From the NCBI GenBank assembly GCA_030686995.1, contig CM060698.1:136840106-136904105 (forward strand): a stretch of 64,000 nt of DNA, read 5' to 3'. Numbering within the stretch: position 1 is the stretch's first letter; each line of letters opens with the position of its first letter. A model generated the notes under the pieces. It did no database searches and was not told where the DNA came from. It saw only the letters and a list, made by a program, of their open reading frames with translations. Positions 21,264-34,195 of the stretch are shown piece by piece. A program made the position numbers and the translations under genes. This DNA comes from Artemisia argyi (Eukaryota > Streptophyta > Magnoliopsida > Asterales > Asteraceae).

Positions 21264-24247
21264 CACGTCGCTCAAATTTTCAAAACAAATGGTTTTAAAA
21301 ATTGAGTACGATCCATGTATCAAATTACCCATTAAGGAGGATTAAATATGAAAGGTGTTTTGTTGATTAACTTGTATTAGTTTTTATGATATATACACTA
21401 ATTATACTAGCTCGAAATAATATTATGCTTAAAATAAGTGTTATATGTTCGGTATCAAAATCAGAAAGTTACACACCTTTTCGAAAAGTCAGAAAACATT
21501 TTTTTACAAAAAAAATAAAATTTTGAGTACCAGATGGGCGACCCCCTTAATTGTTTGGGCGGCCCCCTTAAATACTGGGCGGTCCCCTTAATTATTTAAG
21601 GGGTCCGACTGTCTGTTCGACAGTTTTTCGAAAAGTTTGAAAAATCATATAAAATTAACCGTAACTCCGTAGAAGTCGTGCCACCCGGCGTTTTAAAGGT
21701 AATTGAGTCTAATTTCACTTAAAAATACTTACTAGTAACCATTATAAACTTAAATAAGTAAGAAAGTCAAAATACTATACGGTGGTCAAAAATTTGTGTT
21801 TCGTTTTAACGTAAAACTTTTGTTTTACCTTTTCCTTAAATAAGTAATAAGTTAAATTTCAATCATTCACTAACCTCACTCTTAAATAATCTTAGGATTA
21901 ATGGAACACACTATCAAAATGTCTATTTATTTTAAATGAGTGTTTGTGAGGGTCAAGAAAGATCTTGATATTATATCAATTCATTATTCAAATTATGGTT
22001 GATATATTCATCAAATCTAATTGACGCGTTTTTGAGTGTGGACAAGAAATTGGATTGCTATTTGTTTAGCTTCAAGATTATATCAAATTACAACAAAAGA
22101 TATAGTCCTGAATCTACATACTCAATCACACTAGATTGATATGAAAATAGTTACATCCTTTGTAGATGAAAAGAGTATGCATTGGATCATAACTCACACT
22201 TGTGTTGATAATGTCATATTGAATCTACTTGTCCAATAATTGTGTTCCAAATATTAGAATAACATTTTAAACACATTCATAAAATATACAATGAAGTAGG
22301 ATTGACGACTTGGATGTTTCGTCCGAAATATTCAAGCAATTTATATTGCAATGCAATGGATAAATGTGTCATATCCGAAAAACCAAACATGAGCAAACTA
22401 ACAACATATGTAAACTTTGCTCACACTACTTAAAATTATCACTTCAAGATAAAATACATATTTAAGAATAATACACACTATATATTCTATGTATTTCATT
22501 TTCTTTGTAGCATGAATGGTTGTGTTACAAGATAATGCACTACATTTTTTTTAAATAATATAAGTTATTAGAATTGAAAAATAACTTGTCACAATCCATA
22601 AACAAGTAAAATTTATTTTTTCAAATACTTGTTAAAGTATGATATATAACATTGGCAAAAATCATAGAAAATAATATTTGTTTAAAAATATATTAATGTC
22701 TAGTTTTGATATCATTTGAGAATCACAAACTCATTTAAGATAAATAATCTTAATGAGATTCATTTCACAAGAGATGCTAAGGTGCACTCTTAAGTCTAGC
22801 ACAGTTATTAAATCAAGTAATATGTCATCAAAACCAAACAACCGGTAAATCATGAAGAAAGGATTAAATTTTTTTTGTTTACTCTTATCTAAACATTCAA
22901 CACGTCTCTATTAGGATCGTGAATAAAATATATCATCTAGATTTATCTTCATAAAAACATGATGTTTGAGTCACATTAAGCCAAGTATTAGTGAATCAAG
23001 CAAACTTCATATTTGGTAATCTTCGATAGGTAAATTTAGGAACTCGATTTCTTCTAAAAAGAGAATGACTACTGGAGAATCTATTGACTAGAAATTCAAT
23101 TTAACCTAACGGTTGAATTGCTTCTATGTGAGAAGTTGGGTGTGTGTAACCCGTAAAAATGGTCGTGTTTAGCCTGAATTGAGCACCACTAGTAATAGTC
23201 TCATACTTATTCTCTAACTTGATTAAATTGCTCTTCCTATATATATACCTAACGCTAGTTTACTTTTATGAACTTTGCTTCTTATTAGATTCTTTCATTC
23301 CTAGATTTATGGCATTAAGTTAGATAAGCGTGCGAAAACATAGGAACTATAGATGTTAGGTTATACCCCATTCAACACTCTCGCATCTAACATATAAATT
23401 GTCGTCTTCATTTCCTTTAGGATCATAGGATATGTAGAAACGATAGCATGAGATAATAATAGGCTTAACAAATCCTCTTGAGCATGAGATCTTTAATAAA
23501 CATTTTCTAAAATATTTAATTTATGATATTTGTTGTCAAAAATCTAATATCTCTAAAAATATGCAAAAACCTCACATTTTGGAAAATAGTTTTTTTTTTT
23601 CAAATAACTATCCCACTTTTAAATAACATGTTCCACAATTTTGTTTTGATCAAAACTAAAGATTGGGAAAATATTCTTTACCGTTCATTCACACATTTTG
23701 AAGTAAAAACCCAATCTATTTTATTCAAACAACTCTCACATCTAAGTGAAAACTTACTTTCAAACATTGTTGGATAATGCTAAAAACGTCTCTTTTAAAA
23801 TCATGCATGGTGATCTTATATTTGTCATCTATATTTATATAAATGACACTTATAAGTGAACTAAATCAAATCAAGAGGACCATGGTTTGTTCATTAAGAC
23901 TTTGTTTGTAACAAGTCTAGAAATCCATGTTATCATAACTACTCACTTATTGCACATTGATACACATTAGGATTAATCCTCCTAGTTATGTAGTTATGAA
24001 ATACTTGATGTTGCTTATTGTTTCCTAGCACTTATCTTTTACTTGCTTGATAAGTATGTTTGCATGCTAGATGAAATTGCTTGTTTACTTAATCTCTTTG
24101 ATTAACATGCTTTGGCTACACAATTGCCTACATAATTAGTATATGCTTAATTGCCTCAAAGAGTTGGACTTGTTTGAAACCAAAAACACAACCTTTCTGC
24201 AATTCACTACCAAAAACCCTTTTCTGGCAATCTGGGAATCACCAGAT
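21264..24247 (+). other. B1 non-coding 5' internal region
   Basis: About 3 kb of AT-rich sequence where gag and pol would lie in a complete element. It contains one extra motif island (21536-21610: GGCGACCCCCTTAATTGT, GGCGGTCCCCTTAATTAT, TTTAAGGGGTCCGAC). The open frame 23523-23777 has no recognisable domain. Confidence 0.65.
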
Positions 24248-24343
24248 GGGCGGCCCCCTTAAATCATAAGGCGGCCCCCTTAAATCATAAGGCGGCCCCC
24301 TTAATTATTAAGGGGACCGGCCTCTAATTAAGGGGACCGGCCA
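24248..24343 (+). promoter_or_regulatory. B1 internal motif island upstream of aORF2
   Basis: Three GGCGGCCCCCTTAA copies followed by two AATTAAGGGGACCGGCC copies, enclosed by CCAGATGG and CCATCTGATG. In B2 and B-prime the same island stands about 100-130 bp upstream of the aORF2 TATA box; here element E has separated it from TATA (CATTATAAAC at 28885-28894). Confidence 0.6.
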
Positions 24344-24589
24344 TCTGATGATCGAAGGTGTTGTTTCTTTTTTCTACTTTTTAGCCCATTTCATCCTACA
24401 CTTCCCAAAATTCATAAATGATGAGTGTGTAAATACTCATCATTTTTGTCTTATATGAACTGCCAAAACATCCAAAAACACCCAAATACGCATCAAAATA
24501 CACAAATTATCCCAAAAGTGTGTTTTATATGTTTTAGATGCAAAATGTTTAAAAACAAATGAAAAACGAACAAAGTTTGCATAATTGGC

Positions 24590-25085
24590 AGTTTCAGTCC
24601 CTCAAGTTTCAAAAATTGACGAAACTAGTCCCTGAACGTTTTAAAATGAAAGAAAAGTCAACCCAAAGTTTTTAAAAGTCAAAAATTATCAAATTTAGAC
24701 TTTGGGTAAAAAGTTTGAGAAAATTACACATTTGGTCCCTCAAATCCAAAATTGGCAAAACTAGTCCCTGGAGTTTCAGAAAATGACAGAATTGGTCCCT
24801 GATGGATTATTTTGGATAGAAAAGTCATTTATGGTCCTTGGAAAGTAAAAATTATCAAAATGGGTCCCTGGGTGAAAGTTTTGTGGAAAGTACATGTTTG
24901 GCCCCTCAATTTTGGAATTTGGCAGAAATAGTCCTCGGATATTCAAATTTTGGAAATTGTCAAAAATGGGTTTTGGTATATGAAACTTGGCATGATTTAC
25001 CCTTGGAATAACTTTGGGAAATTGGCATTTCTGGTCCCTAAGTTTCGGTAATTGGTAAAATTGGTCCTTGTAAATTTCACACTAT
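24590..25085. repeat. Diverged 'GGTCCCTCAA' repeat in element E
   Basis: About seven diverged units of roughly 60-70 bp with the theme TTGGTCCCT(C/G)A then AAAATTGGCAAAA(C/A)TAGTCCCTGGA. Confidence 0.65.
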
Positions 25086-27919
25086 TATTCCAAACGGACC
25101 CTTATCTAATTTGCCCAACAAACCAACCCAAAATAAACCCTACACAGCCCACCCTATTGCCAAGCCCATACACCAAAAGCCCAATACCCTTTTTAATAAA
25201 ACCCACCGTTTGACCCACGTTGACCCTCCACCTTATCCCTCCAACTTGTAACCTGCTACATCCCTGCCACCATCATCATCAAACCCACCCCCTCCTCTGC
25301 CAACACTCAACACCCTACCCCCTCCTACTCACCTCAAAACAATAACAAAACAACAAAACTACCTCCCAAACAAACGCTACCTGCCAAACTGCTTCCCCCA
25401 CCTTTTCCCGCCAAAAATTAATTAAGGGCCAAGATCGAGTTTCAGTCATCCAATGGCTCAAACTAGGTGTGGGAAAGTCTTGAAGTCTCCAAGAGCTTAT
25501 AAAAAGAGAAAGAAGAAAAGAGCAGAAGTGTTAGCTAGTTAGTATGGTTTAAATTAGTTAAGTAGAATTAAGTATTTAATGAAAATGTAATTTTATCTTT
25601 CAAGCTTAGTTAGTCTTTAACTTTCAAGTTGTTTCAAAGTCTCTTGTACTAAAATTTCAGTTTCAATATAGTTCAAAGTTTTCTTTTAATTCTTTTGCAT
25701 ATTATTTTCTGGTTTTGGTTGCTTTGAGTCTGTTTCCATCTTTTATTTACTGATCTTAGTAGCTCATCCTAGTTAAACAATAGCTTGTAGTGAGTGATAT
25801 GGTTTAATTTTTGTTCCCAATTGGTAAAATTAGTCTTGGTCAATGAAAGTCAAAAAGGGACTCAAGATGATTATTCTGGTTTATTGGTGTTAGACTCATG
25901 GTGTTTGGTGTAAAGTGAGCTTATCTTAGAGATAGGCTTGGGGTGGAATCTCCTTATTTCAGTCAGGGTGCCCAAGGTTGTAAGTCTTATTTCACATTTT
26001 TATTCAAAGCTGAATTTCTTGATTAATAGGTAAAAAGTTGTAGTTTGCTAGTTTGTTGTTCTTAGCTTCTGAGTGATCAAAATATAGTGTAGATTAAGTA
26101 ACTTTGAGCTTGTTTGATAGTTTAGGTTTAAATGAGTAATTTAACTGTCTCATATTGCACATAGTTAACTAGATCTGAGTCTCTTAGCATTTGTTGTTTA
26201 AAGCAGGATATCAATATTCAGTTACACTTCATTATTGCTTTGAACCTCAATCTGATGAACAATACCAAGTGTCCTTGCTTTAATTTGTGTTTAGTAGTGA
26301 AAAAGCTCATGAAACCTGTTTTAAAGGAGTGTTTGGCACAGTGGTTTTCACCACTGTGCAGTAGTTTTCTGTTGATTTGTAGGGCTTAGATATGTTTCCT
26401 TAGGTAAATTGAGTCTATTTCAGCCTTTAAACCAATGCTCTTTCCATTAAAAGTCAAAATTCCTTTTATATTATTGTAGCAGCTTACTGCTAGGGTATTG
26501 GAGTCCCAAATCTTGTGAACCAATCCAAATTTAGATTAGCATAGTGAAAATAGGTTACATTAGGATTAACAAACATCAATAAATCATTTGTATTCAGTCT
26601 AAATTTACCTAAGTCAAAGTTTGCACAAAACTTGCAAAGTCAAACTTGCATTTTCAGTTTCTGTTGGCAATTTTCAAAATAATTTCCAGAGTTGGTTAAT
26701 GATTGGAAATGGACAAAGATTGTTGATTTAGGTTCCTTCCCAGCTTGTGCAACTAAATCAAAAAGAAAACCTAAGTTTGAAGGTGGTTTGGTCATTAAAA
26801 TCAGCATTGGAAGTTGCCCATCTGAGCTTGCATTGCCCTGCACCAGGGCTCTTGTTTGCTTAAGCCCTTTTTCTTAAAGCCTCCATTAAGCTCTTTAGAC
26901 ATTTTTAGCTTGTGATATTTGATATTTTGAAAAGCTCATAAGATTAGCTCTTATTGCATACACTCACAACTTATTTTCATGCTAATTTGTGTGCTTATTC
27001 TTGCCCATCAAATCATAACCACTGAGCCATCCACACTGAACCATCAGTGTGGGAAGCCCACTTCATAAGCTCACACTGAACTTGTCAGTGGATCATTGCC
27101 TGTATCATTGAGCTTTTTGGAGAGTTCCACAGCCATACTTGTTGGATCCAAGCTTATCCTAGGCTTCTCAGCTTATTTGATAAGCTTTTAAAGGTCTGCT
27201 AAGAGCTTGTTTGGACCTGAGTAGGTTTAGTTTGTGTTCTGCTGCTGTTTGATCAGCTGAGCTTGTGATGTTAATTCTAGGTTGTGATTTAGCTTTTGTG
27301 TTACTGTAATCATCTTATTTATGTTAATTCAGGTTTGTGCAACTTTTGTTTAATCTGTTTATAGCCTGTGTGTCTTTTCTTGCATAAGCTTATTTTAGAT
27401 AATCACTTTGTAACTAGCTGCCTGACCCTTTTTCCCAAGCCCACAATAAGCTCACTCCTTGAGCTTATTGCCTGTTCTAGGTAGTTTTGGAAAGCCATCC
27501 ATGCCACCTGTTGGGATCAAGTTCCATTTTGGTCTCTTGATCACCCTTGTGGGCCCCACCTAGGCTGCAAATGGCCTGATTGGACCTGTCTTGGTCTGTG
27601 GTCTTTGGATGTGCTTAATTGCTTATTTATAGATTAAACAAGTGTGCTTTTCTATTGTCTTTAGCCTATTTTAAGTTTATCTAAACTGCTTTTATCTTAG
27701 TTTGCTTTGGTATGTAGATTAGAGCTTATTTTTAGCTTATTAGTTTATTTTAAATCCCATTTTTGGCTTATAACCACCTACTGTTAAGCTAATAAGCTCT
27801 TGCTGAGCTTATTTCTAGGTTTCAAAAAAATTCCCTTTCACAAAAGTTGGTGATAATTGTTGTTTAGTTGATTTGCAAAAAGAAAAATTGAAAAAATAAA
27901 ATAATTTGCAAAGGTGTAA

Positions 27920-27996
27920 AAAGCATGGGTCGAACCTGGGACCTTAGCTCATCAAAGACACACACAACACACAACATAACCAACTGCCCTAGGGTC
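27920..27996 (-). other. tRNA-like remnant with pol III A/B boxes
   Basis: The reverse strand reads TAGGGCAGTTGGTTA (A-box-like), about 45 bases, then AGGTTCGACCC (B-box-like) and soon after TTTTT. No cloverleaf with a convincing acceptor stem is apparent, so a functional tRNA is unlikely. A SINE head or chance match are alternatives. Confidence 0.3.
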
Positions 27997-28928
27997 TTTT
28001 TCAGGTTATTGTTTGCAATTTTTATTTTTATAGTGGTTTGTAGTGTTTAAGCTTATTTTAGCTAATCAGCTTATAATCTGCTTATTTATAAGCATTTTGG
28101 GGTTCTCTTATTTTTCTTAGGTCAATGTTAGTATAAAGTAATTTTAGAAAAAATTTCATATTTTTCCAAAATGGTTTAGTATTTTTAGTAATTAGTTTTA
28201 GTTTAAATAGTTTTTAATTAATAATAAATAATTAAAAAGTCAAAAAAATAATTTTCTTTTTTCTAAAATTTTCTTTTATCATTAGGTCCGTAAAAATGTA
28301 ATTTTCATGTCCGTAGGATCAACGTAGCTTAAATTTCACTTTTTATTTCGCGCACTCGCGTTTATTTAAAGTTTAACTCGCGTTTTATTTATATAACTTT
28401 CACGTTTTTAAATTTAGGTTACGTAATTAAAAGTAGTTTGTTAAATTAAGAAAAACCAAAAACATAAATAAAGTGATAGCTTCTATTTAAGCCATTTGGC
28501 TTATTTTTCTGCTTACGTATAAGCAAATTCTGATTTTAAATTCTTAGATTACGTTTTAGGTTAATTTGGTTTTGCGTTATTGTTAATATAGTTTGTTTAC
28601 TTCATTCTCATCCGTATTTCCTTAGTGTAATCATTCAAAACCATTATATACCCCTTTCCTGTCCAAATTCACCCGATCACAAACCCGTTTTAATACCATC
28701 CACACCTCGTCGGGACATAACGACCCGGGGAAACACTATATTCCGCGGAGCATTGACTCTAAGCCTTTGACCTTGTTGACCATCACCTGGTCAATTTAGG
28801 TTGACCGTTTGGAGCCAATCAATAAACCTATTTTATCCTAAACCTTCTATCAAAATTTATACATCCTTAATCCCACCAATCCTACATTATAAACACTCTC
28901 ATTCCTCTCAATCTATACTCATCTTTTC

Positions 28929-29870
28929 ATGACCTCTCCCATTAAACCAAAACCACCAAATAACCCGTTTGGAGAAGAAAGCCTAACTTCCATTAAAAGC
29001 CCGTCAAACCAAATGATGTTGTCAAACATCCAACACCAAATTCCTCCTATGTCTTCAACATTACATACCTAACACCTCACTCTCCTTCTCACCCACATTA
29101 CATATCAAAAACCTTTACTCACCCATATCCTTCTACATTACACTCAAACCTCATAATCTTTTCACAACTCAAGTGATTTGTTCATAATCAACCAACACCT
29201 AAACCTCACTCTCACACAAATGATCCATTTAACAACAAATCATCCATTCGTGCTTCCACTAATGCTCCTTCTTATGATGAGCATGCACAATCCCAACCTC
29301 ATTACCAACACTTTACATGTTGCTCATTCAACAAAAACACCATCCACTCATGAAGCATCTCTTCCACCCATATCATGTTTTCATGATTACCCAAGCTCAA
29401 ACATGTCTCCACCACCAAGAGTATCACCACCACATCCTACAACTTCACATGCCATTCCTATGTTGCATGTTCAAACCCTCACCCAAGACAACTATCATGC
29501 TCCACCACCATCACCTTCCTCCGAACACTTAATGTTCGTTGAGGCGCTAAAAGAATCCCATGAGCTTAGTGCTCTTTTAGCCTTACATCTTGCTCAACGC
29601 AATTTGGATCCACCTTCATCTAGATCACCCTCATTACCACACAACATAAATCAACTTGAGAAGCATGTCAACAATTGACCTTGTTGCATCTTTCTCCTAA
29701 AAACCATTGCATTCAATGAACACCTCACTTGGATTGAATACCTTTTCACTAGATCACATCCAATACCCTCACTTGAACAACGTCCAAAACCTCAATCAAC
29801 CTCTTCCGCTACAAACTCTCCACCACCAAAATATCTAACATCCATGCACCCAAACATATGCCTCCATTAA
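28929..29870 (+). pseudogene. B1 aORF2, degraded
   Basis: The start region (MTSPIKPKPPNNP) is out of frame with a recognisable VWRRKP shortly after. The later part is open (29178-29678) and close to B-prime aORF2: HVAHSTKTPSTHEASLPPIS, SPSSEHLMFVEALKESHELS and ALLALHLAQRN. The first Cys of the C-terminal CPCC motif is a TGA (29676). TATA-like CATTATAAAC lies 35-45 bases upstream of the ATG. Confidence 0.7.
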
Positions 29871-30363
29871 TCCAACAACCTTACCCTAACTAAACTACAT
29901 CATTCCAAATACTCCATCATTAACCATCCTAAGCATACTATATGCTTTTGACTATCACTTTCAAACAAGAATCAACCAACCTCTTGTTGCAAGCAAGTCC
30001 GATGGCTCTCTTTGGCAAATTAGGATCTTTTACTTATTGAATGCATTAAGCATAATAAATGAATATATTGCTATGTGAGCTTAGTATTTGTTTGTTATGC
30101 TTGTTGTTTTCCTTATTTTGTTATATATGCTTGTGCCTCTAATATTTTTCTTGCGAGAATTTCGTATCTCGATTCCTTGGTGCCCTTGAACGAGGGGGAG
30201 CACACATCAAGGGGGAGCTTTCTACCCGTCTAACTTCATTCATGAAGCTAGTCGGCATAACCTTTTTGATTCTACAAAAAGGGGGAGAAGTGAATATAAA
30301 CTCACTAAGTACTTGTCTAAAAATTAATTTTTAGATTTAATGAGTTTAGGTTTTGTAATCATC

Positions 30364-30377
30364 AAAAAGGGAGAGAT
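30364..30377 (+). other. B1 polypurine tract
   Basis: AAAAAGGGAGAGAT ends directly before the 3' LTR start TGTTGATA. Confidence 0.85.
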
Positions 30378-31777
30378 TGTTGATATAAATAATGCCTTAA
30401 AACGTTATTAACATATATCGATATCTCTATGTTTTGATAATCACAAAACGTAAACTCATTGAACTACAAATTATGACGTAAACAAGTATTTCGTCGTAAA
30501 TATTCACTTTAGCATCCAAATCACTTAAGGTATGAATAAACAAAGTGTCTAATGCATTTTATGATCAAAGGAATTTTTATTTTTACAAACCTTACATTTT
30601 ATTAAAGTGGACAAACATTTTTAAACTTATACAAAACAATTTTGTATTTATAAGAAATGTTTTATTCAAAATAAATATTTTGAATTCAAATTTCTACCCA
30701 AAAAACGGCCATATTCTTCAAGAAAAACCTTCTCCACAAAAAGACAAAAACTCTGAAGAAAAAATAATTTTTTATTAGGCGGCCCCCTTAATTAATTAAG
30801 GGGACCGGCTAGAAAATTAAGGGGACCGACAACACAATTAAGGGGACCGCCCACGCTCCCAAACAGTATTTTTTCCCCTATAAATACTGGTTCATTCCAC
30901 AGATTTTTCTCACCTTTTGCACGAAAATTTTCAGTCTCAATCCCTTCAAAACATCCTTCTAAATCCTTTGATCATAAGATTATAAGTCTTTGTTTCAAGT
31001 GATCCAATCCTTTACCACTCAAAGTGCAAGAGAAGAATCCTCCCTATCATAAAGCCAAATATGTATTAGGATCTAGTTAGTGTTTATGTAATGTTGTGAG
31101 TTATGTATATGTAATAAGTAGATCAAGATGATCTTACTTAGTAGTGAGTTTATGAGTGAGTAAGAAGTAGTGTGAAGAAGTAGTAGTGTGGAGAAGTCAT
31201 GAAGTTGTGAAGAAGTAGATGTGTGAATATGTAGTGGAGTATAGAAGAAGTTGTGAAGTAGTGAAGAAGTCGTGAAGTCGTGAAGCCATGAAGAAGTCAT
31301 GAAGTCGTGAAGCCATGAAGAAGTCGTGAAGTCATGAAGTCGTGTAGAAGTTGTGTAGTGATTGAAGTAGTGTTGTGAGATTGGTTCTAGCTACTATTAG
31401 AACTCGACATTTAGCTTAGTGTCGTTAAATGGTGTAAGCAAAAGTTGTGTAGGGTTTTCTCCGCCAAAAGGGAGCTTGTTTAGTTGTGAAGAAAACTCTC
31501 GAGTAGGTGACTCGGGGAGTGGATTAGGGCAAGGAAGGTGTCCTTGTAGCCGAACCACTATAAATCATCGTGTCCGGTTTGCATGTCCTTGTAGCCGACA
31601 CACATGATTGTGATAACTTTTGATAACATGTTGGTTGTGATAATTAGATGGTGGTCTAATCTATTGTTTCTACAAGTTAAACCTTCGTCAAGATTTTAGT
31701 TCATAAAAACAAGCTTTAGGTATAAACCAATCAATTCAAGATCCATCCAAGGTTCATAAGGTATGGTGAATATCTTA
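30378..31777 (+). repeat. B1 3' LTR, atypical 3' end
   Basis: Close to the 5' LTR up to about 31580 (GTGTCCGGTTTG). After that about 200 bases do not align with the 5' LTR tail and no TTCCACA end is seen before B2 begins at 31778. Either the tail has diverged or been exchanged, or the last 200 bases belong to something else. Confidence 0.65.
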
Positions 31778-33122
31778 TGTGGAAAACTAGAAGGGGGGGT
31801 TGAATAGTTTTACGTCTTTTTAATTAGTTGTAAAAATAGTTTTAGTGTTTTAAAACTTAGATTCGATAATATGTGATCTCAAGTCTTGCACAATATAAAC
31901 AAGTATCAATACGAAATATATAATAATGATAAGTAACAATAATAAGTAAGAGATGGAAAGATCGAACCGCGAGACAAGAGATTTATAGTGGTTCGGCTAC
32001 AAGGACACCTTCCTTGCCCTACTCCACTCCCCGAGCACCTAACTCGAGAGTTTTCTTCACTATATCAACAAGCTCCCTTATGGCGGAGAAAACCTTACAC
32101 ACCAATTTACACACCAATATTCACACCAATCTACACACCAATTTACACACCAATCTACACACCAATAATCACACCACAACACCTTCACACCTAAGTCACA
32201 CCTTCTACACACCTTCTTCAAATCAATCTACTTCACACCTAGCTTCTTCACACCAATAGATTTCCTAGCTTTTCTTCTTCACACCAAGCTATCAACTAAT
32301 CACACAATCTATATCTAACACAACTATCTACAAGCAAATATTCACAACAATCTTCACAAAGAGTATGTAAATAATCTTGATGTTACACCAACAACTTTGA
32401 TGTGGAGATCACAACAAGTTGTAATACTTCTTGTCTAGGAAGATAGAAGTATTCTTCTCTTGCACTTGAGAGGATGGAAATTGGATCACTTTGAAACAAA
32501 GAATATATATACACTTATGATCAAAGGATGAGAGAATAGAGAATTAGATCTGGATCAGAAAGTTTAGAAGTGCAAAAGGTGAGCAAAATCTGAGGGATGA
32601 ATCAGTATTTAAAGGGGGGGAAAATATTGTTCTGGAGCGTGGCCGGTCCCCTTAATTGTAGGCCGGTCCCCTTAATGATTAAGGGGGCCGCCTAGTAACA
32701 TTAAGGGGGCCGCCCTCCTGAACGTTGGTTTTTCTTGTCTTTTAGTGGGGAATATTTTTCTGGATAGAATTTGCCATTTTTGGTTGGAAATTTGAAATCA
32801 TATATTTATTATGAATTAAACATATTCTTTTAATTCCAAAAGTAATTTTGTAAAAGATATAAGATGTTTAATACATTTTATAAAAATTCTAGTGATTAGA
32901 AAAATTTCCTTTGATCATGAAATGTAATAAACCCTTTGTTTATTCATACCTTAAGTGATACGGAAGCAAAGACAAATATTAATCACTAAAAACTTGTTTA
33001 CGTCATAAGTTTTAGATTAATGAGTTTATGCTTTGTAATTATCAAAACATAGAGACATTGTTAATAAGCTAACAATGTTTTAAGACATTATTTATGTCAA
33101 CAATCTCCCCCTTTTTGATGAT
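31778..33122 (-). repeat. B2 3' LTR
   Basis: On the minus strand it runs TGTTGACATAAATAATG to GTTTTCCACA. It carries the motif island (32639-32716), a TTTAAATAC TATA variant near 32610, a CACACCAAT(T/C)TA minisatellite (about 32095-32175) and the leader block (31988-32095). The flanking CATCAAAAAGGGGGAGAT (33123-33140) is the polypurine tract. Confidence 0.9.
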
Positions 33123-33662
33123 TACAAAACCTTAAACTCATTAGGTCTAAAAATTAATTTTTAGACAAGAATTTAGAGTTTAACATTCTCTTCTCCCCCT
33201 TTTTGTAAAATCAAAAAGGTTAAAGCTCCCCCTTGATGTATACTCTCCCTCATTTGAGAGCACCAAGGAGATGAGCTATGGAAATCTTAGCTACACAAAA
33301 TATTAGAAGAGAGCAAGGAAAATATACATGCAAAGCAATAGTAAAAAAAAATAGATTCATTCAAGCATCATAGAAAGCATTACAACATTTAATATGCTTA
33401 AGGCATATTAATCATAATAAAACAAATGAAAAGACATAGTCCTATATTGCCTAGAAAGAGCACTTGGACTTGCTTGCAACTCATGGTTGATTGTTTTATT
33501 TGCTTGAAGGAGAACATAAGCATGAAGCTTAGTTGTGAGATGTTGAGGGATATGGGGTGGAGTATGGAGCGGAAGAGGTGGTTCTCACGATGTTGTATCG
33601 TGTTAAGGGTGGTATTGGATGATTACGAGTGAGAAGATATTCAATTCAAGAAATATCTTCAC
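33123..33662 (-). other. B2 3' untranslated internal region
   Basis: Polypurine tract at 33123-33140, then a second purine-rich phrase (AAAAAGGGGGAGAAGAG) near 33190-33210 and AT-rich sequence up to the end of aORF2. The open frame on the opposite strand (33426-33632) is antisense to this region. Confidence 0.6.
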
Positions 33663-34160
33663 TTAAGTAGAGGATTTTTTTTGAAGGAATATGCAATAAG
33701 GGCAAAAGTGAGTGTGGTTGGTAACTTGATCCAAATTGAGAGAGTGGGGAAGGCAATTTGCATAGGGTGATGATGGAGGTTGCCCTTTGTTGCGTTGTGC
33801 AAGATGCATAGCAAGGATATAACTAAGATCATGGATTTGGTTTATTTCATCACGGAACTTTTGCTTTTCCGTGGCAATGTGAAGAGGATCATAGGTTTGG
33901 TATGGATGGTTTGGATTTGTGTAGTTGGAATTGTAGTTTGATGGTTGGCCAATGTTGTATGGTTTGTAAAGAGGATCAAATGAATGACCTTGTGGGTTTG
34001 AGGTAAAGTTTGGGAAGTAAGAAGTTGGAGGTGTTGAATGACTTCCAATCTCATTGGTTATGATGGATTTGTTTCGAGGGCTTTTTCTTCGCCAAACGGG
34101 TTTTTCCGTCATCCTTGCTAGCCTTGAGGCTTTTGATCTTGGTTTGTTTGGAGAGTTCAT
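33663..34160 (-). CDS. B2 aORF2, 165 aa
   Basis: Start chosen at 34160 (MNSPNKPRSK) because the TATA box TATAAATATC lies at 34196-34205; an upstream in-frame extension would begin before it. The N-terminus is strongly basic (SRLARMTEKPVWRRKSPRNK), the middle is rich in Ser, Pro, Tyr and Asn, then a helix-like ILAMHLAQRNK and a C-terminal FCPYCIFL. The same layout occurs in B-prime, B1 and A. No known domain; nucleic-acid or chromatin binding through the basic tail is a guess. The frame is intact. Confidence 0.7.
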   Translation of the reverse strand: MNSPNKPRSKASRLARMTEKPVWRRKSPRNKSIITNEIGSHSTPPTSYFPNFTSNPQGHSFDPLYKPYNIGQPSNYNSNYTNPNHPYQTYDPLHIATEKQKFRDEINQIHDLSYILAMHLAQRNKGQPPSSPYANCLPHSLNLDQVTNHTHFCPYCIFLQKKSST

Positions 34161-34195
34161 GATGGGATGAATGGATAGTTTTGAGGATTGGGGAT

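Larger units (their letters stand above)
24419..28821 (+). mobile_element. Element E: 4.4-kb solo-LTR-like insertion
   Basis: It begins TGATGAGTG and ends GAGCCAATCA, flanked by ATAAA (24414-24418, 28822-28826). Sequence on both sides matches the continuous aORF2 upstream region of B2 and B-prime. I find no second copy of either end inside, no primer site and no protein domain. A long solo LTR of a Ty3 (Tat/Ogre-like) element fits, with a TATA-like CTTATAAAAAGAG near 25496. Strand is assigned from that TATA box. It could also be a non-autonomous element with very short or lost LTRs. Confidence 0.6.
19580..31777 (+). mobile_element. Element B1: non-autonomous copia element
   Basis: Direct LTRs (TGTTGATA start) at 19580-21249 and from 30378, primer site TGGTACCAGAGC and polypurine tract AAAAAGGGAGAGAT. 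The internal region has no gag or pol: a codon at the expected gag start is followed by a stop within seven codons. It keeps a degraded aORF2 and the CCCCTTAAT/ATTAAGGGG motif islands. Element E interrupts the region upstream of aORF2. The 3' LTR tail after about 31580 differs from the 5' copy, so the right boundary is uncertain. Confidence 0.8.

Noticed and set aside
26692..26877. Opposed open frames inside element E
   Set aside because: Short, no domain, no splice support and inside LTR-like sequence.
27920..27996. A functional tRNA gene
   Set aside because: A and B boxes are recognisable but no acceptor stem or full cloverleaf can be drawn.
31988..32259. Open frames with HTNLHTN and TPIYTPI repeats (also 50676-50932)
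   Set aside because: They are translations of the LTR leader block and the CACACCAAT minisatellite in the antisense direction.
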